Assembly: GCA_030347455.1 (NCBI GenBank)
Contig: JAQOSZ010000007.1
Coordinates: 434,001-498,000, forward strand
DNA: 64,000 bases
Direction: 5' to 3'
Source of the DNA: Kentomonas sorsogonicus
Taxonomy: Eukaryota; Euglenozoa; Kinetoplastea; Trypanosomatida; Trypanosomatidae
The translations under genes and the position numbers were made by a program. The notes under the pieces are model-generated. The model ran no database searches. It had not been told where the DNA came from and worked only from the letters and a program-made list of their open reading frames with translations. Below are positions 9,194 to 19,072 of the stretch, piece by piece (positions within the stretch are counted from its first letter, which is position 1; every line of letters starts with the position of its first letter).

Positions 9194-10092
9194 GATGTGT
9201 GGGTGGGTGTGGGTGTGTGGGTGGGTGTGAGAGATGATGTTATTGTTGTTGCTGATGTTATCGTTAGTAGTAGTGGTGGTGTTGTGAGTGAAATGACTTG
9301 GGTGTTTGTTCGGAAGAATGTTGAATTGTTTCTTCTTTCTTTTTTTTTCAAAGATGAGGAGTGAAGTAAAAGTCGATACAAAGGCGAAAGAGGATGGGAA
9401 AGTGGTTGTGTAGAGCTAAATAGTAATATAACTTCTTTAGTTCGTTTGTTTGGGGGCGGTTAAAAGTTTTTTATTATTATACGTTAGAGATGTTGGTTTT
9501 ATGATTGATTGGGGGAGTAATTTTTTGTAAAGAAAGAGGTGGTTTCCGCAAAGCATTCATTGTATAGGAGATTGGGGGGGGGGGGACAAAAAGCAACAAT
9601 ATAACCAATTTTGAAACATTCACAGGATAGTTGGGGGGAGACGATGATCATGTAATAATGCGTTGTTGTTGTTGTTGCTCTTGCGCTTCCCATATTACTA
9701 TTACTTCTGTTGTTCTGCAAGATGTTTTTGGCGTGTGTGACTGAGTATGTGTGAACAATAGGTGTTACGGGATGATTAAAACCAAAACAAAAAAAAACGG
9801 AATCGATGAGTGAAAGACAGCGGAGTGAACAAAAAAAAAGTGATAAAATGAGAACACAGACGAGGAAATAATAATAATAATAATAAAGATGTTGAGACAG
9901 GGAGAGAAAAAAAAAAAGAAAAGCGCTAGCACATAGAACTTGAATTTGTTCTACTTTGTGTTTTTTTAAATTTGGTCTGGTTAATTAGTTTTCATTCTAC
10001 GGTTTTGTTTTGATGTGGGTTTTTGTTTGTTTTCTTTTTCTTTTTTTTTTATTTATATATACAGAGCCTCCGTAGATTCATTATTAATGCCT
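9194..10092. other. Intergenic region, 0.9 kb
   Basis: Directly upstream of the aldolase ATG the plus strand is a GTGGGT-rich repeat (9194-9232), which is CA/CCCA-rich in the transcript. A run of twelve G occurs at 9574-9585, an AAT repeat lies near 9869-9886, and A and T runs fill the remainder. No credible gene was seen on either strand. Confidence 0.65.
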
Positions 10093-10672
10093 TTACGCAC
10101 TCTTCCTCTCGCCCTCGGCAGCCTCCTCCAATTCTCTGCCCTCTGCCACCTTAGTATCCGCTGTAGCCTCCTCTGGCGCCGCTGCTGTCGTCGCTGGGGG
10201 CGGCGTGGGCGGCGGCACCGGCGGCACGCGGGCGGCGAGTTGCTGCGACTCCAGAATGAGCTCCCGCCGCTGCGCCCGCAGGTCCTGCCGTACCGCCTCG
10301 CGTGTGGCAAACACACTTATTACCATTACCACCGACAGAGACGGGGAGGGAGTCGAGAAGGCAGACGTATTGTGTCAATATTTCATCCGCGTGTCTCAGC
10401 AGACGATGATACGCCGCGCGATCCATCGTGGGGGCATCTGCGCATCGTCGCTAGTATTGCTATTAATATTTTTGGTGTTGTTGTTGTTGCTATTCTTACC
10501 GTTGCCGCCCGTATTATTATGAATATTACTATTACTAATATTATTTGTCTCCGCGATAAAAGCGCCACTATTACCATCCTGATTATTTTTGTCTGCCGCC
10601 GTCGTCGTCATTGTCGTATTCTTATTATTCTTTTCGTGGAATTTCTTTCCCGCTCGATTTGCGCAATGAGTT
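10093..10672 (-). CDS. C-terminal part of the same membrane protein, several frames
   Basis: Helical-looking pieces appear in successive frames: IAQIERERN near 10650, MDRAAYHRLLRHADEILTQY near 10430-10370, and VFATREAVRQDLRAQRREL near 10315-10260, followed by a Pro-rich linker and an acidic end (EGRELEEAAEGERKSA) at the stop. The charged helices suggest a coiled or amphipathic cytosolic tail. Confidence that this belongs with the segment above comes from the absence of a spacer and the continuity of style. Confidence 0.5.
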
Positions 10673-11686
10673 TCAGCAGTGGGAGATAGTGCGACTGGCG
10701 GATTTTCTGCAGCTGCGTGCGAAAACGCACGACGGCGGGATCGGCGAACTCAATATCGTCATCGTCATCCTCATCATTATTAATGCTGTTATTTTTGTTG
10801 TACGATGATCACTGGTGTTGTTCTTCTTCTTGTTGTTGGCGTTATTTTGGTGGGGGCGTGTGGTGGTCTCGCTCTCGCTTTCGCTATCTCCACCGCCTTC
10901 CCATTCGTCCTCATCATCAGTTGTATCATCATCATCATTAGAGTCTACCTGCCGATTGTTACAGCGCCTCTCTCCTCTCGCATCTTGCTCCTCCTCCTTA
11001 CTATTATTGTTCTTCTTCTTCTTCCTCCTCTTATTCCTCTTCCCGCCACTGCCGCCGCCGTTTCCATAATAGTTAGTGATAAGATGCGTAATGCCGTTGG
11101 CCGCCACCACCGCCACCACCGTGACGGCCGCCATTGCCGCCAGCGCAACGCCCAACCGCCGCCACCCAATAGCCCCCTTCGCGCTGCGGCTGACATACTG
11201 TGCGGCGCGGCGCCGCCGTTCCTGCCACCTCGCCGCCACCCGCGCGGAAACTTTAGAAAGAGAGGCGGAGGCGGAGTGATAGCTGGCGGAGGGCGAGAAG
11301 GCAGAGGAAACTAAACGATACCTGCTGCCGCTGCTGCCGCTTCCGTCAGCGGTAGCGGTACTGCTAGACTTGCCGCCACCACTGGTGTTGTTGTAGTTTC
11401 TGTCAGTGGCGTCAGTAGAGGATGAGAAGGCAGAGGAAAGACTCTCTAGCGAAGAAGTGGCCGCGGCAGAAACGGAAGAAAAGAGGCGCTGCGCGGAGGC
11501 AAAACTTACTTCACCACCTCCACCACCACCACCGCCGTCACCTGTCGCGTCGCTTGTAGAGTATCCATCGCTAAAGGTCACATGCACGGGAGTTTCTCTC
11601 GCCCCCGCAGTGCCGGCGCCGGCGGTGGTGTTACTCCGACTCTCAGTATGATGGCTCGTGCTCCCACCAAAGAGAGAGGAAAACAT
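10673..11686 (-). CDS. N-terminal part of a Ser-rich single-pass membrane protein
   Basis: Starts with MFSSLFGG at an ATG preceded by a plausible trans-splice acceptor. The first 180 residues are Ser, Gly and Ala rich. A hydrophobic segment, GVALAAMAAVTVVAVVAANG at about 184-203, is flanked by Arg-rich sequence on the N-terminal side and by a Lys-rich stretch on the other, so a single membrane span is likely. An acidic and Asn-rich linker follows. The last 50 or so residues of this frame (after about 10850) are probably out of frame, because the shifted frame gives a better protein. No family is recognised. Confidence 0.65.
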   Translation of the reverse strand: MFSSLFGGSTSHHTESRSNTTAGAGTAGARETPVHVTFSDGYSTSDATGDGGGGGGGGEVSFASAQRLFSSVSAAATSSLESLSSAFSSSTDATDRNYNNTSGGGKSSSTATADGSGSSGSRYRLVSSAFSPSASYHSASASLSKVSARVAARWQERRRRAAQYVSRSAKGAIGWRRLGVALAAMAAVTVVAVVAANGITHLITNYYGNGGGSGGKRNKRRKKKKNNNSKEEEQDARGERRCNNRQVDSNDDDDTTDDEDEWEGGGDSESESETTTRPHQNNANNKKKNNTSDHRTTKITALIMMRMTMTILSSPIPPSCVFARSCRKSASRTISHC

Positions 11687-11817
11687 GGGCGATGTGTGGT
11701 AATAGTACTCTCTTTCTGTCGTATCAGTAGGTATGTTGTTTGTTTGTTTGTTTGTTTCTCTTTTTCTGTTATTGTTGTTGTTGCTGTGTTTTGCTGTTCG
11801 GAACCTTGGTGTCGTTG

Positions 11818-11889
11818 CTATTGTTGATGATTTTTATGTCACAAGTAAAAGTGTGAGGCAAGGAAAGAAGAAGAAAAAATGAAGAAGAT
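11818..11889 (-). promoter_or_regulatory. Predicted spliced-leader acceptor upstream of the 11686 start
   Basis: On the minus strand a pyrimidine-rich tract (11889-11861) is followed by the first AG at 11819-11818. That would give a 5' UTR of about 130 nt ahead of the ATG at 11686. The spacing is typical for trypanosomatids. Confidence 0.45.
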
Positions 11890-12289
11890 GAAAACACAAG
11901 AGATGCCGCGTGACGTATTAGGCATAAGGATCAGTTCACATAGCTGTAGATGCAGACTTCGCGCGTGCGTGTGTGTGCATAATGAAGAGTAAATGCTGTC
12001 ACCATATAGCTACAGGGACAGGTAGGTAGTGAGGCGTGCTGTACGCACATTATGCTTTTGGGTTTTTTCTTTTCATTTTGGCATTAAAAAGTAATAAAAA
12101 TAAGGAAATAAAAGCAGAGATAAAATGTGGAAGCGGAAAAATAAAAAGGAGTAAAATATCAGAATGACAGGAGAAAACATGGAGTAACAAAAACAGGGAG
12201 AAGTGGCGAGGAAAACTTCTAGGTGAAACGGCATCACACGTAGCGCATTACTTTTTCCTTTCTTTTTTCTTTTTTTCGTTTGCCTGTTT

Positions 12290-12290
<1 letters not shown>

Positions 12291-12324
<34 letters not shown>
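12291..12324. repeat. (AC)17 microsatellite in the 3' UTR of the giant kinase gene
   Basis: A perfect AC dinucleotide run of 34 nt on the plus strand, reading GT in the transcript, starting 34 nt after the stop codon region at 12358. Several other genes in the window also have dinucleotide runs close to the stop. Confidence 0.95.
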
Positions 12325-12325
<1 letters not shown>

Positions 12326-12357
12326 GCCTCCCGTGCTCCTCACGCAGCTTTCACTTA

Positions 12358-12718
12358 TCACACGGCGTCAACCAGCATGTAGAGTTTCATAAACGGGCGC
12401 CGGTAAAAGTAGAGCCGCCACAGAAGCTGCAGGACACCCCAGTCGTCGTCGCCGCGCAGCCACAGACGGCCGCCGTCCTTGCTGGCGCGCCGCAGCGCCC
12501 GCCGCACGCGCGCCCGCTCCCGCCGCGTCATCGCTGATACTGTTTCTGATGGCTGCTGTTGTTGTAGTGCGGTGTGGGGGTCAGAGGGGTTGCCGTTGGC
12601 GGTGGTCGTGGTGCTATTGCTGCCGCCGCCGTTCTTTTGTTTACCTGTGTTCTTGCTGATTTTGTTGTTGTTCTTGATATTGTTTGTGTCTTTAGCACCC
12701 GCGGCAGCGGAGGGCTCG
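12358..12718 (-). CDS. C-terminal end of the giant kinase gene
   Basis: This frame, open from 13092, becomes the sense frame near 12730 (VCATLRNEPSAAAGAKDTNN). It passes Asn, Lys and Thr linkers and ends with a compact helical tail: TRRERARVRRALRRASKDGG, then RLWLRGDDDWGVLQLLWRLY and FYRRPFMKLYMLVDAV before the stop. The Trp- and Leu-rich end looks like a conserved C-terminal element. The composition drops to A/T-rich immediately after the stop, supporting this as the gene end. Confidence 0.55.
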
Positions 12719-13258
12719 TTACGCAGAGTCGCGCACACCAGTATCGGAAGAAGAAGAAAGACGAAGAAGTGTCTCCCGCGCGTGCTTGACTGTCGCCTTG
12801 TCCATGTAGAAGAAGAGATGCAAGTCCCGCGCGCGCAGCAGGCGGCGCACGCTGCCGGCGTCGTCCCACCGAATAGGGAGAAGTTCCTGCAACTGCAGTT
12901 GCACCTGTTGTTTCTCTTGCTGAATACTATGATTATTGTTGTTGCTGTTGTTACTTTTGCTCGCCTCAAGGTCCGTCGCACGCTTCCAGAGAGGATACCA
13001 CTGTCGATGCTGCTGATGATTCTGATTCTCCTGCTGCCGCTGCTGCTGTTGATGTTGTTGACGGTTGCTGTCGCCGCTGCCCTGCGGCACACACCGGCGC
13101 CTGAACGCCTCTACCAGGCGCCACAGGACGCCCGACAGCCGTGTGCGCTCCCGCAGCGGAAGCAGTGGGAGGGTCGCCAGCACCTGACTGGCAGCGGCCG
13201 CGGGCCTAGTCGGGTGATTCGCACTGCCCGCCTCGTTATCGTTACTCGTACCAACCAT
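12719..13258 (-). CDS. Near-C-terminal segment of the kinase-gene tail
   Basis: It contains helical, Leu-rich islands: SQVLATLPLLPLRERTRLSG with VLWRLVEAFRRR near 13190-13090, and LQELLPIRWDDAGSVRRLLR with ARDLHLFFYMDKATVKHARE near 12890-12790. Between them lie Gln and Asn tracts. The islands resemble helical-repeat sequence. I cannot name a family. The frame stops at 12719, and the sense reading continues in another frame. Confidence 0.5.
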   Translation of the reverse strand: MVGTSNDNEAGSANHPTRPAAAASQVLATLPLLPLRERTRLSGVLWRLVEAFRRRCVPQGSGDSNRQQHQQQQRQQENQNHQQHRQWYPLWKRATDLEASKSNNSNNNNHSIQQEKQQVQLQLQELLPIRWDDAGSVRRLLRARDLHLFFYMDKATVKHARETLLRLSSSSDTGVRDSA

Positions 13259-13906
13259 TTGTGTTGCTGCTGCTTCTACCAGCCGCTGCTGCTACTGCGG
13301 CGGCGCTTGCGTCGGGCGGCGCGCGCCACACCAACAGCGGCTGTTCAAACTCGCCGTCAGTATTATCATCATCGCTGTCGACACAAGAGGAGTCGGTATC
13401 AGTGGCGGCGGCGTGGGAGTTTCCTCCTCTTTCTTTGCTGCCTCGTCATTGGGTGTCGTTTTTCCTCCTCTGTTCATCTTCTTTGTTTTTTTCTGTGTTT
13501 CCGCAGACGGGGTTGTTGTTGGTGCCGGTACCGATTTGCCGCCAACAATAGCGGTAGCGGTGATGCGCGTGCCGACCACTCCGCCCAGCCCGCCCTCCTC
13601 CGCCGTCGACTTGACCGTCATTATCATTACTATTATCATTATCATTATTGTTGTTGCCAGAATCGTTGCCAGCACGATGGCTCTCAGTGACGTCACCGCG
13701 AGGCGAGACGCCGCTCTTGCCCGTCACCACAGAGGAAGAAGTCCCGGGTCTGCTGTCGGGGTTAAATGCGGCAGCGTTGGAGGCAACGGCAGAGGCTGAG
13801 AGCTCCAGCAGCACGTCGATCACGCGGAGACGTCTGCGGAGACCGCACAGACGTGGGGCGAGACGGGTGCCGCGGCGGCGGCGGAGTTGTTGTTGCCGAG
13901 CGTTCA

Positions 13907-14974
13907 TCACCACCCTCCGCTTCCTTTCCTGTTGTCGCTACTGCTGCTGCTAGTGGAATGGACGTTGCGGATGGTTGTGCTGGTGCCGCTGTTGCTGTTG
14001 CTGGAGTAGACGGGGCGGGGTGGTACTCTGCCGTCTCTTCCTTGATTAGTGGTGGTGGTGGTGAGTAAAAGTCTGGCAAGGGCGCTTGATTCTCCCCTTC
14101 TTCTTCCTCTTTCGCATTTCCGGCCTTCTTGCCCCTTTTTCGGTCTCGTTTGGTGGTGCTGTTTCCTGCTCTTCTTCTGGGTTTTATTGTTGTTATTATT
14201 GTTGGTGTTACTCCCTTCGCCCGACCTCTCTGACGAATGAACTCCCACACCCACACCACCACCAGTACCAGTACCAGTACCAGTAGCACCACCGCCCACA
14301 TTATTGTAGCCCCTCCCGCTGTCTGACGACTTTCCTTCCTTGGTCATCATTGCCGCCGTTTCCTTAAATGGCTGGCGCTGCCCCCGCGGAAAGTACTTGA
14401 CTACCTCCAGCACCACCGGCAGAGTGTACTCAAAGTATCGCTTCCGCCTCTTTCCAGACGTCAGAGAAAGACTCGCAGACGCCGCCGCCGCTGCTGTTGT
14501 TGTCATGGTGTTATTGTTGCTGTTGGGTGAGGCAACCGACGTCGAAAGCGATGCTGCGGCTGTGCCGCCACTGCTGGCGAGCCACGTGTTCACATTATTA
14601 TTATTATTATTACCAGTGAGGGTCTGCGTGTGGTTTGCCGTGGGGGAGCCGTCGGTAAAGTAAAAGGCATTGTACAAGTGAGGGTCCGCCTCCGCGTCGT
14701 AGCTGGCGTCGCTGTCGGTTGTCGTGGTGTCGCTACTGTCAGAATCATCGCTTTCCTCGACACGCTTGTTGGATTTTGTTGCCGTCTTTTTCTTGCTGTT
14801 GCTGTTGTTCTTGTTGTTTGCAGCCTTCTTAACGCTTCGCGGATTCTTCCCACTTTGTTTCTTCTTTTTGTTGTTATTCTTTTTGGCCTTCTTCTTCTTC
14901 GTGCCGCCACTACCGCCGCCCGTATTGGACTCGCCAAACCGATTGCGCGTGTTGATATGCGACGACAGCGTCAC
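13907..14974 (-). CDS. Kinase-gene tail segment, Lys/Asn-rich with a conserved-looking island
   Basis: About 355 codons starting at a GTG in an open frame, so the start is internal. A Lys/Asn-rich basic region is followed by DPHLYNAFYFTDGSPTANH and then KRRKRYFEYTLPVVLEVVKY with FPRGQRQPFK near 14450-14370, an island that looks folded. The rest is Gly/Thr and Asn linker. The basic region could bind nucleic acid or membranes, but that is speculation. Confidence 0.5.
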   Translation of the reverse strand: MTLSSHINTRNRFGESNTGGGSGGTKKKKAKKNNNKKKKQSGKNPRSVKKAANNKNNSNSKKKTATKSNKRVEESDDSDSSDTTTTDSDASYDAEADPHLYNAFYFTDGSPTANHTQTLTGNNNNNNVNTWLASSGGTAAASLSTSVASPNSNNNTMTTTAAAAASASLSLTSGKRRKRYFEYTLPVVLEVVKYFPRGQRQPFKETAAMMTKEGKSSDSGRGYNNVGGGATGTGTGTGGGVGVGVHSSERSGEGSNTNNNNNNKTQKKSRKQHHQTRPKKGQEGRKCERGRRRGESSALARLLLTTTTTNQGRDGRVPPRPVYSSNSNSGTSTTIRNVHSTSSSSSDNRKGSGGW

Positions 14975-15339
14975 TGCCTCCCGCGTTACCCCTTTGAAAC
15001 CGCCGGCGCTGAAGCGCGTCGTAGAGCGTTCGTCTGACGCATCGTCTTCTTCCTCCTCGTCTTCTTCACTATTTGTATTCTTTTCGTTATCGTGTTGTGC
15101 GTCGTTGTCGTGGTGGTGGTGGTGTCCCTCTCCTGAGTAGTGTCATCATCATCACCATGGCCGCCGCTGTTGTCGTGGTTGTCGCTGTTGTCGCTGTCTC
15201 TGTCGCTGTGGTTAGTGGTGGGGGTGGTGGACGAGGCGCGGCTGAAGAAGGGCTTTGTCGTGTCGTGCTTGATGATAAACACGGACGCTAAAGGATCGTA
15301 TTCTTCTCCTCTTCTTCCTCTGACTCCTCTGACTCCTCT

Positions 15340-15864
15340 TCACTCCTCTTCACTCTCCTCCTCTCCCTCCTCTCCTTCTTCTGCAACTTCACCCTCCGCT
15401 TCCTCCGCGTCTTCTACCTCCTCCTCCTCTCCTTCAGCGCAACTGGACGACGAAGAAGAAGAGTCATCGCCGGTATCATCATCAGCGGCGCCATCACTGC
15501 TGCTGCTGTCTTTTTCACTGCCGCCGCCAGCCGCCTCACTGTTATCATTACTGCTATTGCTATGATCATTATCATCATCCTTATCGTTGTTGTTATCTGC
15601 CATAACCATTATCATTATCATTGTCATCATCACTATCGTCGGTGTCGGTATCCTCCTCCGTCGGCGGAGCGCTTCCCCTCCACCGCTTCCGACACTCCAC
15701 AGACACCAGCGGAAAGGGAACTCCGGCGGTAGTAGTTTTAGCAGCGGCGGCACTCTTCTCGTCGGCCGTAAAGATATTGTGTCCGCGACCGCCGCGCCTC
15801 TGGCAACCGTGTTTCTACTCCTGCTGACCCAGCCGCACTGGCTGACAAACTCCCTGGATTGCAT
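15340..15864 (-). CDS. Kinase-gene tail segment with an acidic Ser/Glu tract
   Basis: The frame begins in VSQCGWVSRS-type sequence and ends in a long run of Asp, Ser and Glu residues. The sense frame of the first half is uncertain. It is followed, after a further frame change, by a Asp/Thr-rich stretch (15282-14986) that begins with MFIIKHDTTKPFFSRASS. No domain is recognised. Confidence 0.45.
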   Translation of the reverse strand: MQSREFVSQCGWVSRSRNTVARGAAVADTISLRPTRRVPPLLKLLPPEFPFRWCLWSVGSGGGEALRRRRRIPTPTIVMMTMIMIMVMADNNNDKDDDNDHSNSSNDNSEAAGGGSEKDSSSSDGAADDDTGDDSSSSSSSCAEGEEEEVEDAEEAEGEVAEEGEEGEEESEEE

Positions 15865-16457
15865 AATGTCTTATTATTATTATTATTACTGTTGTTGTTG
15901 TTGTTGCCTCTTGTCGTCTTCAGTTGCGCCGGGGACTCGCTCCAGTCGATCGCCTCCCGCTGTCTCTGCCCCTCCTGTAGTATTTTCCACCCAGACTCCG
16001 CTGGGCTTCTGCCACGCGCCGCCCCGCCGCTGCTTCTACTACTACTTCTCGCGTCATCACCGTCCTCATAACCACCACCACAACCACCACAACCAGCATT
16101 ATACCTGTTTCCAGTCTCTTTGCCGCCCTTCATTTCCCTCTCTTCCGCCGCCTCCTCCTCCTCTTCTACTTGTCCCAGGAACAGCACGCCGCTGTCCTCG
16201 ACGCTGCTGCTGACAAAGAGCTCTGGAAAGAGCTCCGTGTCGTGTGCGGGGGGCACCCAGGCGGCCGGGGGCGCGAGACGCGTGCTGATAGCCGGCGGGC
16301 GCAGCGCAAAGGCCATGCGCTGGGCGGCGACGGCGGCCGCGGCGGTGGCGGCGTCGGCCAACTCCCGCGCCGCCTCCAGCTCCCAGATCTCAGCGTACCA
16401 GAAGGCATCCCCGAGCTCCGTGGTGGTGGCGGCCGTCGTAATCGTCATAGCCCGCAT
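15738..16457 (-). CDS. Kinase-gene tail segment with an Ala-rich helix
   Basis: Near 16420-16310 it contains ELGDAFWYAEIWELEAAREL followed by an Ala-rich helix and MAFALRPPA, which is the second most protein-like island of the tail. It continues with ELFPELFVSSSVEDSGVLFL and an acidic stretch. The first ATG is probably internal. No known domain is recognised. Confidence 0.5.
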   Translation of the reverse strand: MRAMTITTAATTTELGDAFWYAEIWELEAARELADAATAAAAVAAQRMAFALRPPAISTRLAPPAAWVPPAHDTELFPELFVSSSVEDSGVLFLGQVEEEEEAAEEREMKGGKETGNRYNAGCGGCGGGYEDGDDARSSSRSSGGAARGRSPAESGWKILQEGQRQREAIDWSESPAQLKTTRGNNNNNSNNNNNKTLCNPGSLSASAAGSAGVETRLPEARRSRTQYLYGRREECRRC

Positions 16458-16665
16458 CGCTGCTGGTTACTGTAGTGGTTGGGAGGAGGAGGAGGGTGAG
16501 AGGATGATGAGACGACCACCAACGCGCCACTGTCGTTGTTGTTATTGTTGGGGTATGCGACGCCGTCTTCCTCTTCCTCTTCCTCTTCTTCCTTCTCTCC
16601 CTCGTTGTTGTCGTCGTACTCATTACTGTTGCTGTGGCGATTTTGGTGGTGGTGGGCTATCGGCG

Positions 16666-17748
16666 CTAACAAGGGAGAGTAGGCGGAGTTGTTATCGTTG
16701 TTTCCCTTGTTGTGCTGTTGTGGTTATCAATAGCTGTGGTGTCGTTGCCGCTCCCAGGGTGACTCGTCTTGTCAAGGCCCCACGCACCCTTGGCAACGGG
16801 AGACACGCCTGGCGGGCCTAAGAGGGGCTGCGGATGCGGCACTCCGCTTGTTTCTCCCTCTCTTTCACTGTCGGGTGCGGCCCGACGCGGCTTCGTTTTC
16901 TTCTTCTTTGTTTTCTTACCACTATTCGCCCCTCCGCTGGGCGGCGGCGACGGCGACGACGACGCAGACGGCGAGCCCGGGTGAGCGATCGGTGAGACGT
17001 GATAGTTCTTGGCGCGCGGCAGCGGCGTCGACGAGGCGTAGACCTTCTTCTTCTGGTGCTTTATCCCCCGTACCTTTGCCGCCCCCGGGCGGGGCCGCCG
17101 CCGCCTGCTGCTGCTGGGGGCTGGGGTCGCGCGGGGGAAAGGTGGCGGCGGCGGCAGCGGAGACGGAGACGGCGGAGGTGGGGCGACGGCGAGAGCGGCG
17201 GCGACGGGCGCAGCACAGAGCGATCGACAGGGAACAGCCGCGCGCCGGCAGACCCTAACGCTGGACGCATCTTGGCGAGCTGAGGGCTGCCGGCCGCGTG
17301 GTGGCTGCCTCCCCGCACTCTGCAGGGCCTTTGCCCGCGCGTTGGCTCGGAGGAATTCGTCCCCGGCGGCGGTGGCGTCGCCGCTGTCGTTGCCGGCGCC
17401 GGGAGAGCCCGGGGAGGGCGCGCGCGGTGCGCCGGGCGGCAGCAACGGCTGCAGCGGCAGCGGCAGCGGCGACCGCGGCGGCGATGCGGCCGGTGAGTGG
17501 TTGAGTGGCTGTAGCTTGTGAGGCGCTTGTGACGGCTGCTGCCACGGACTCTGTAGCCCCGCCGCCGCGGACGCAGAGGCAGAGGCGGGGGAGTAGGGGC
17601 GTGGCAGCGCCAGCAGCTCCCGCCGCGCCGCCGCCTCCCTCTCCGCCTTGCGCAGCGTGTGCTCCAGCGACACGAAGCCGCCGGAAGCCGCCAGCGCGCT
17701 TGTGGGGCTACCGCTCCTGCCCGTCTTGTCAAAGTCTGGAGAAAGCAA
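16666..17748 (-). CDS. Kinase-gene tail segment, Pro/Ala/Ser-rich with short helices
   Basis: The segment opens with LSPDFDKTGRSGSP and a helical island, SLEHTLRKAEREAAARRELL, then long Pro/Ala/Ser linkers and a basic stretch ending near KKTKKKKTKPRRAAPDSE. It overlaps the end of the previous segment. No enzyme motif is present. Confidence 0.5.
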   Translation of the reverse strand: MLSPDFDKTGRSGSPTSALAASGGFVSLEHTLRKAEREAAARRELLALPRPYSPASASASAAAGLQSPWQQPSQAPHKLQPLNHSPAASPPRSPLPLPLQPLLPPGAPRAPSPGSPGAGNDSGDATAAGDEFLRANARAKALQSAGRQPPRGRQPSARQDASSVRVCRRAAVPCRSLCAAPVAAALAVAPPPPSPSPLPPPPPFPRATPAPSSSRRRRPRPGAAKVRGIKHQKKKVYASSTPLPRAKNYHVSPIAHPGSPSASSSPSPPPSGGANSGKKTKKKKTKPRRAAPDSEREGETSGVPHPQPLLGPPGVSPVAKGAWGLDKTSHPGSGNDTTAIDNHNSTTRETTITTPPTLPC

Positions 17749-18899
17749 CGGGCTGGCGGTGTTGACCGTCGTCGTTGTCGCATATTATTACTATTATTAT
17801 TGTTACTACTGCTCACAGCCCCCGAGAGGCTGTAGGGGAATGGGGAGCGGGGGGAGAGCTGCGGACGGCTGGCCCCTGCGCTGCCCGCACCCTCCCGGCC
17901 GAGGGTATGGGTATGATGGTTGCCGCCGCCGTCGCTCCCACCTTTGTGGTTGGCAGCGGCGGCATCACTCGGCAGTAGAGTTCCTCCAAGCTGCGAGGGG
18001 CCACCACCATCACCACCACCACCGCCACCGCCTCCGCTCTCGCTGTCTTGCCCTGTGGTGGTGTTCATTCCTCCCGCCCCCGCAGCCGCCGCAGCCGTCG
18101 CCGCCAGTGCCCCTCTGGCACTGTCGATAAAGTTATCTGAGCGCGAGACGGAGGCCGACTTGTGGCTGAGTTCCATCGCGTCGCTTATTTCCCCGCTAGA
18201 CAGAGCGCCACCGACGCGCCTGTCTCCGTATGGACTTCCGCCCCCATTGTGGTGGCCAGATGGCATGCTATTACTATTACTCAGCAGGTTCGTGTTGCTT
18301 CGACTGCCCACCCCCTCCCGGCCGCTGCGGGCGCTGCCGGGGTAAACCATGGTGTTCTCCTTACTATCGCGGAGGGTGGGGGCGGTGCTTCGGCTCGCGT
18401 CGTTACTGCTATTGTTGGTGTAGTTGTTGTCCGAAGGATAATTATTATTAGTATGTTTTTCACTAGTGCTGGCGTCGCCGTCGTTTCTTGCGAACGGCCG
18501 ACCCGCGCTGTCACACGCATCGTTGGCGTTGCTGTTCATACCATCATTTCCTTCCTTACCATCTTGGCGCGTATCGTTGCCGCCGGTACCATTATCTTCT
18601 TTATTGTTGTCGTCGTCGTTGTCTTCCCGCCCGCCCTCTCCCATATTCGCCAGCACGGCCGCGTTGTAGCTCAGTCTGTACAGCTCCCGAAGCTGTTCCA
18701 GCAGCAGCTGCCGCTCCGCCTCGCGCTTGGCCGCCTTCTCACGCTCGTCTCGCATTTTCTGATGGCGGCGGAGGTGAAATTTGAAGATTTTCTCGCGCAG
18801 CAGTCGTTCGATCTCTCTACTTTCCTCCGTTGCGTTGTTGCCGTTGGCAGCATCGTTGAAAGTGTTGGAGGAAGAGGAGCCGTCAGGATGATACACCAC
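17061..18899 (-). CDS. Kinase-gene tail segment with a charged coiled-coil
   Basis: About 610 codons whose first codon is GTG, which points to an internal position. Near 18810-18650 it carries a long charged helix: ESREIERLLREKIFKFHLRR, then HQKMRDEREKAAKREAERQL and LLEQLRELYRLSYNAAVLAN. This could form a coiled-coil or bind a partner. Asn, Ser and Gly linkers follow. After about 17760 the sense frame passes to the next segment, where the same DNA reads as an ordinary Ala/Pro/Ser protein. Confidence 0.55.
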   Translation of the reverse strand: MVYHPDGSSSSNTFNDAANGNNATEESREIERLLREKIFKFHLRRHQKMRDEREKAAKREAERQLLLEQLRELYRLSYNAAVLANMGEGGREDNDDDNNKEDNGTGGNDTRQDGKEGNDGMNSNANDACDSAGRPFARNDGDASTSEKHTNNNYPSDNNYTNNSSNDASRSTAPTLRDSKENTMVYPGSARSGREGVGSRSNTNLLSNSNSMPSGHHNGGGSPYGDRRVGGALSSGEISDAMELSHKSASVSRSDNFIDSARGALAATAAAAAGAGGMNTTTGQDSESGGGGGGGGDGGGPSQLGGTLLPSDAAAANHKGGSDGGGNHHTHTLGREGAGSAGASRPQLSPRSPFPYSLSGAVSSSNNNNSNNMRQRRRSTPPARCFLQTLTRRAGAVAPQARWRLPAASCRWSTRCARRRGRRRRGGSCWRCHAPTPPPLPLRPRRRGYRVRGSSRHKRLTSYSHSTTHRPHRRRGRRCRCRCSRCCRPAHRARPPRALPAPATTAATPPPPGTNSSEPTRGQRPCRVRGGSHHAAGSPQLAKMRPALGSAGARLFPVDRSVLRPSPPLSPSPHLRRLRLRCRRRHLSPARPQPPAAAGGGGPARGRQRYGG

Positions 18900-19072
18900 G
18901 CCGCTATTGCTGATAGTAATAGAGTTGTTGTGGCGAGAATGAGAGTGGTTTAACGTACTATTGTTATTGTTATTACTAGAACTCTCTCCCGTTGCCGCCG
19001 CTGCCGCTGTTGCTGCCGGCTGGTCGGCGTTGCGTGCGGAGACGCGGCAGTGGCTGTTTGCCCCAGTAAGAT

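Larger units (their letters stand above)
10093..11686 (-). other. Span of one frame-broken membrane protein gene
   Basis: A GC-rich block bounded by A/T-rich spacers, with ATG at 11686 and a final stop at 10093, enough for about 530 codons. The coding frame moves from the first segment to one carrying DEDDDDDIEFADPAVVRFRT near 10760 and then HYLPLLKLIAQIERERN near 10660. It moves next to an Asn-rich frame near 10600-10450, then to MDRAAYHRLLRHADEIL near 10420, and finally to the C-terminal frame. Most steps fit a missing base. The last step near 10330 fits one extra base or two missing ones. I read all of it as one protein. Confidence 0.6.
11687..12357. other. Intergenic region, 0.67 kb
   Basis: An A/T-rich spacer between the stop of the giant kinase gene and the membrane-protein gene. 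It holds a GTTT repeat near 11730-11757, the acceptor signal at 11818-11889 and a long CA repeat at 12291-12324. No gene was seen. Confidence 0.65.
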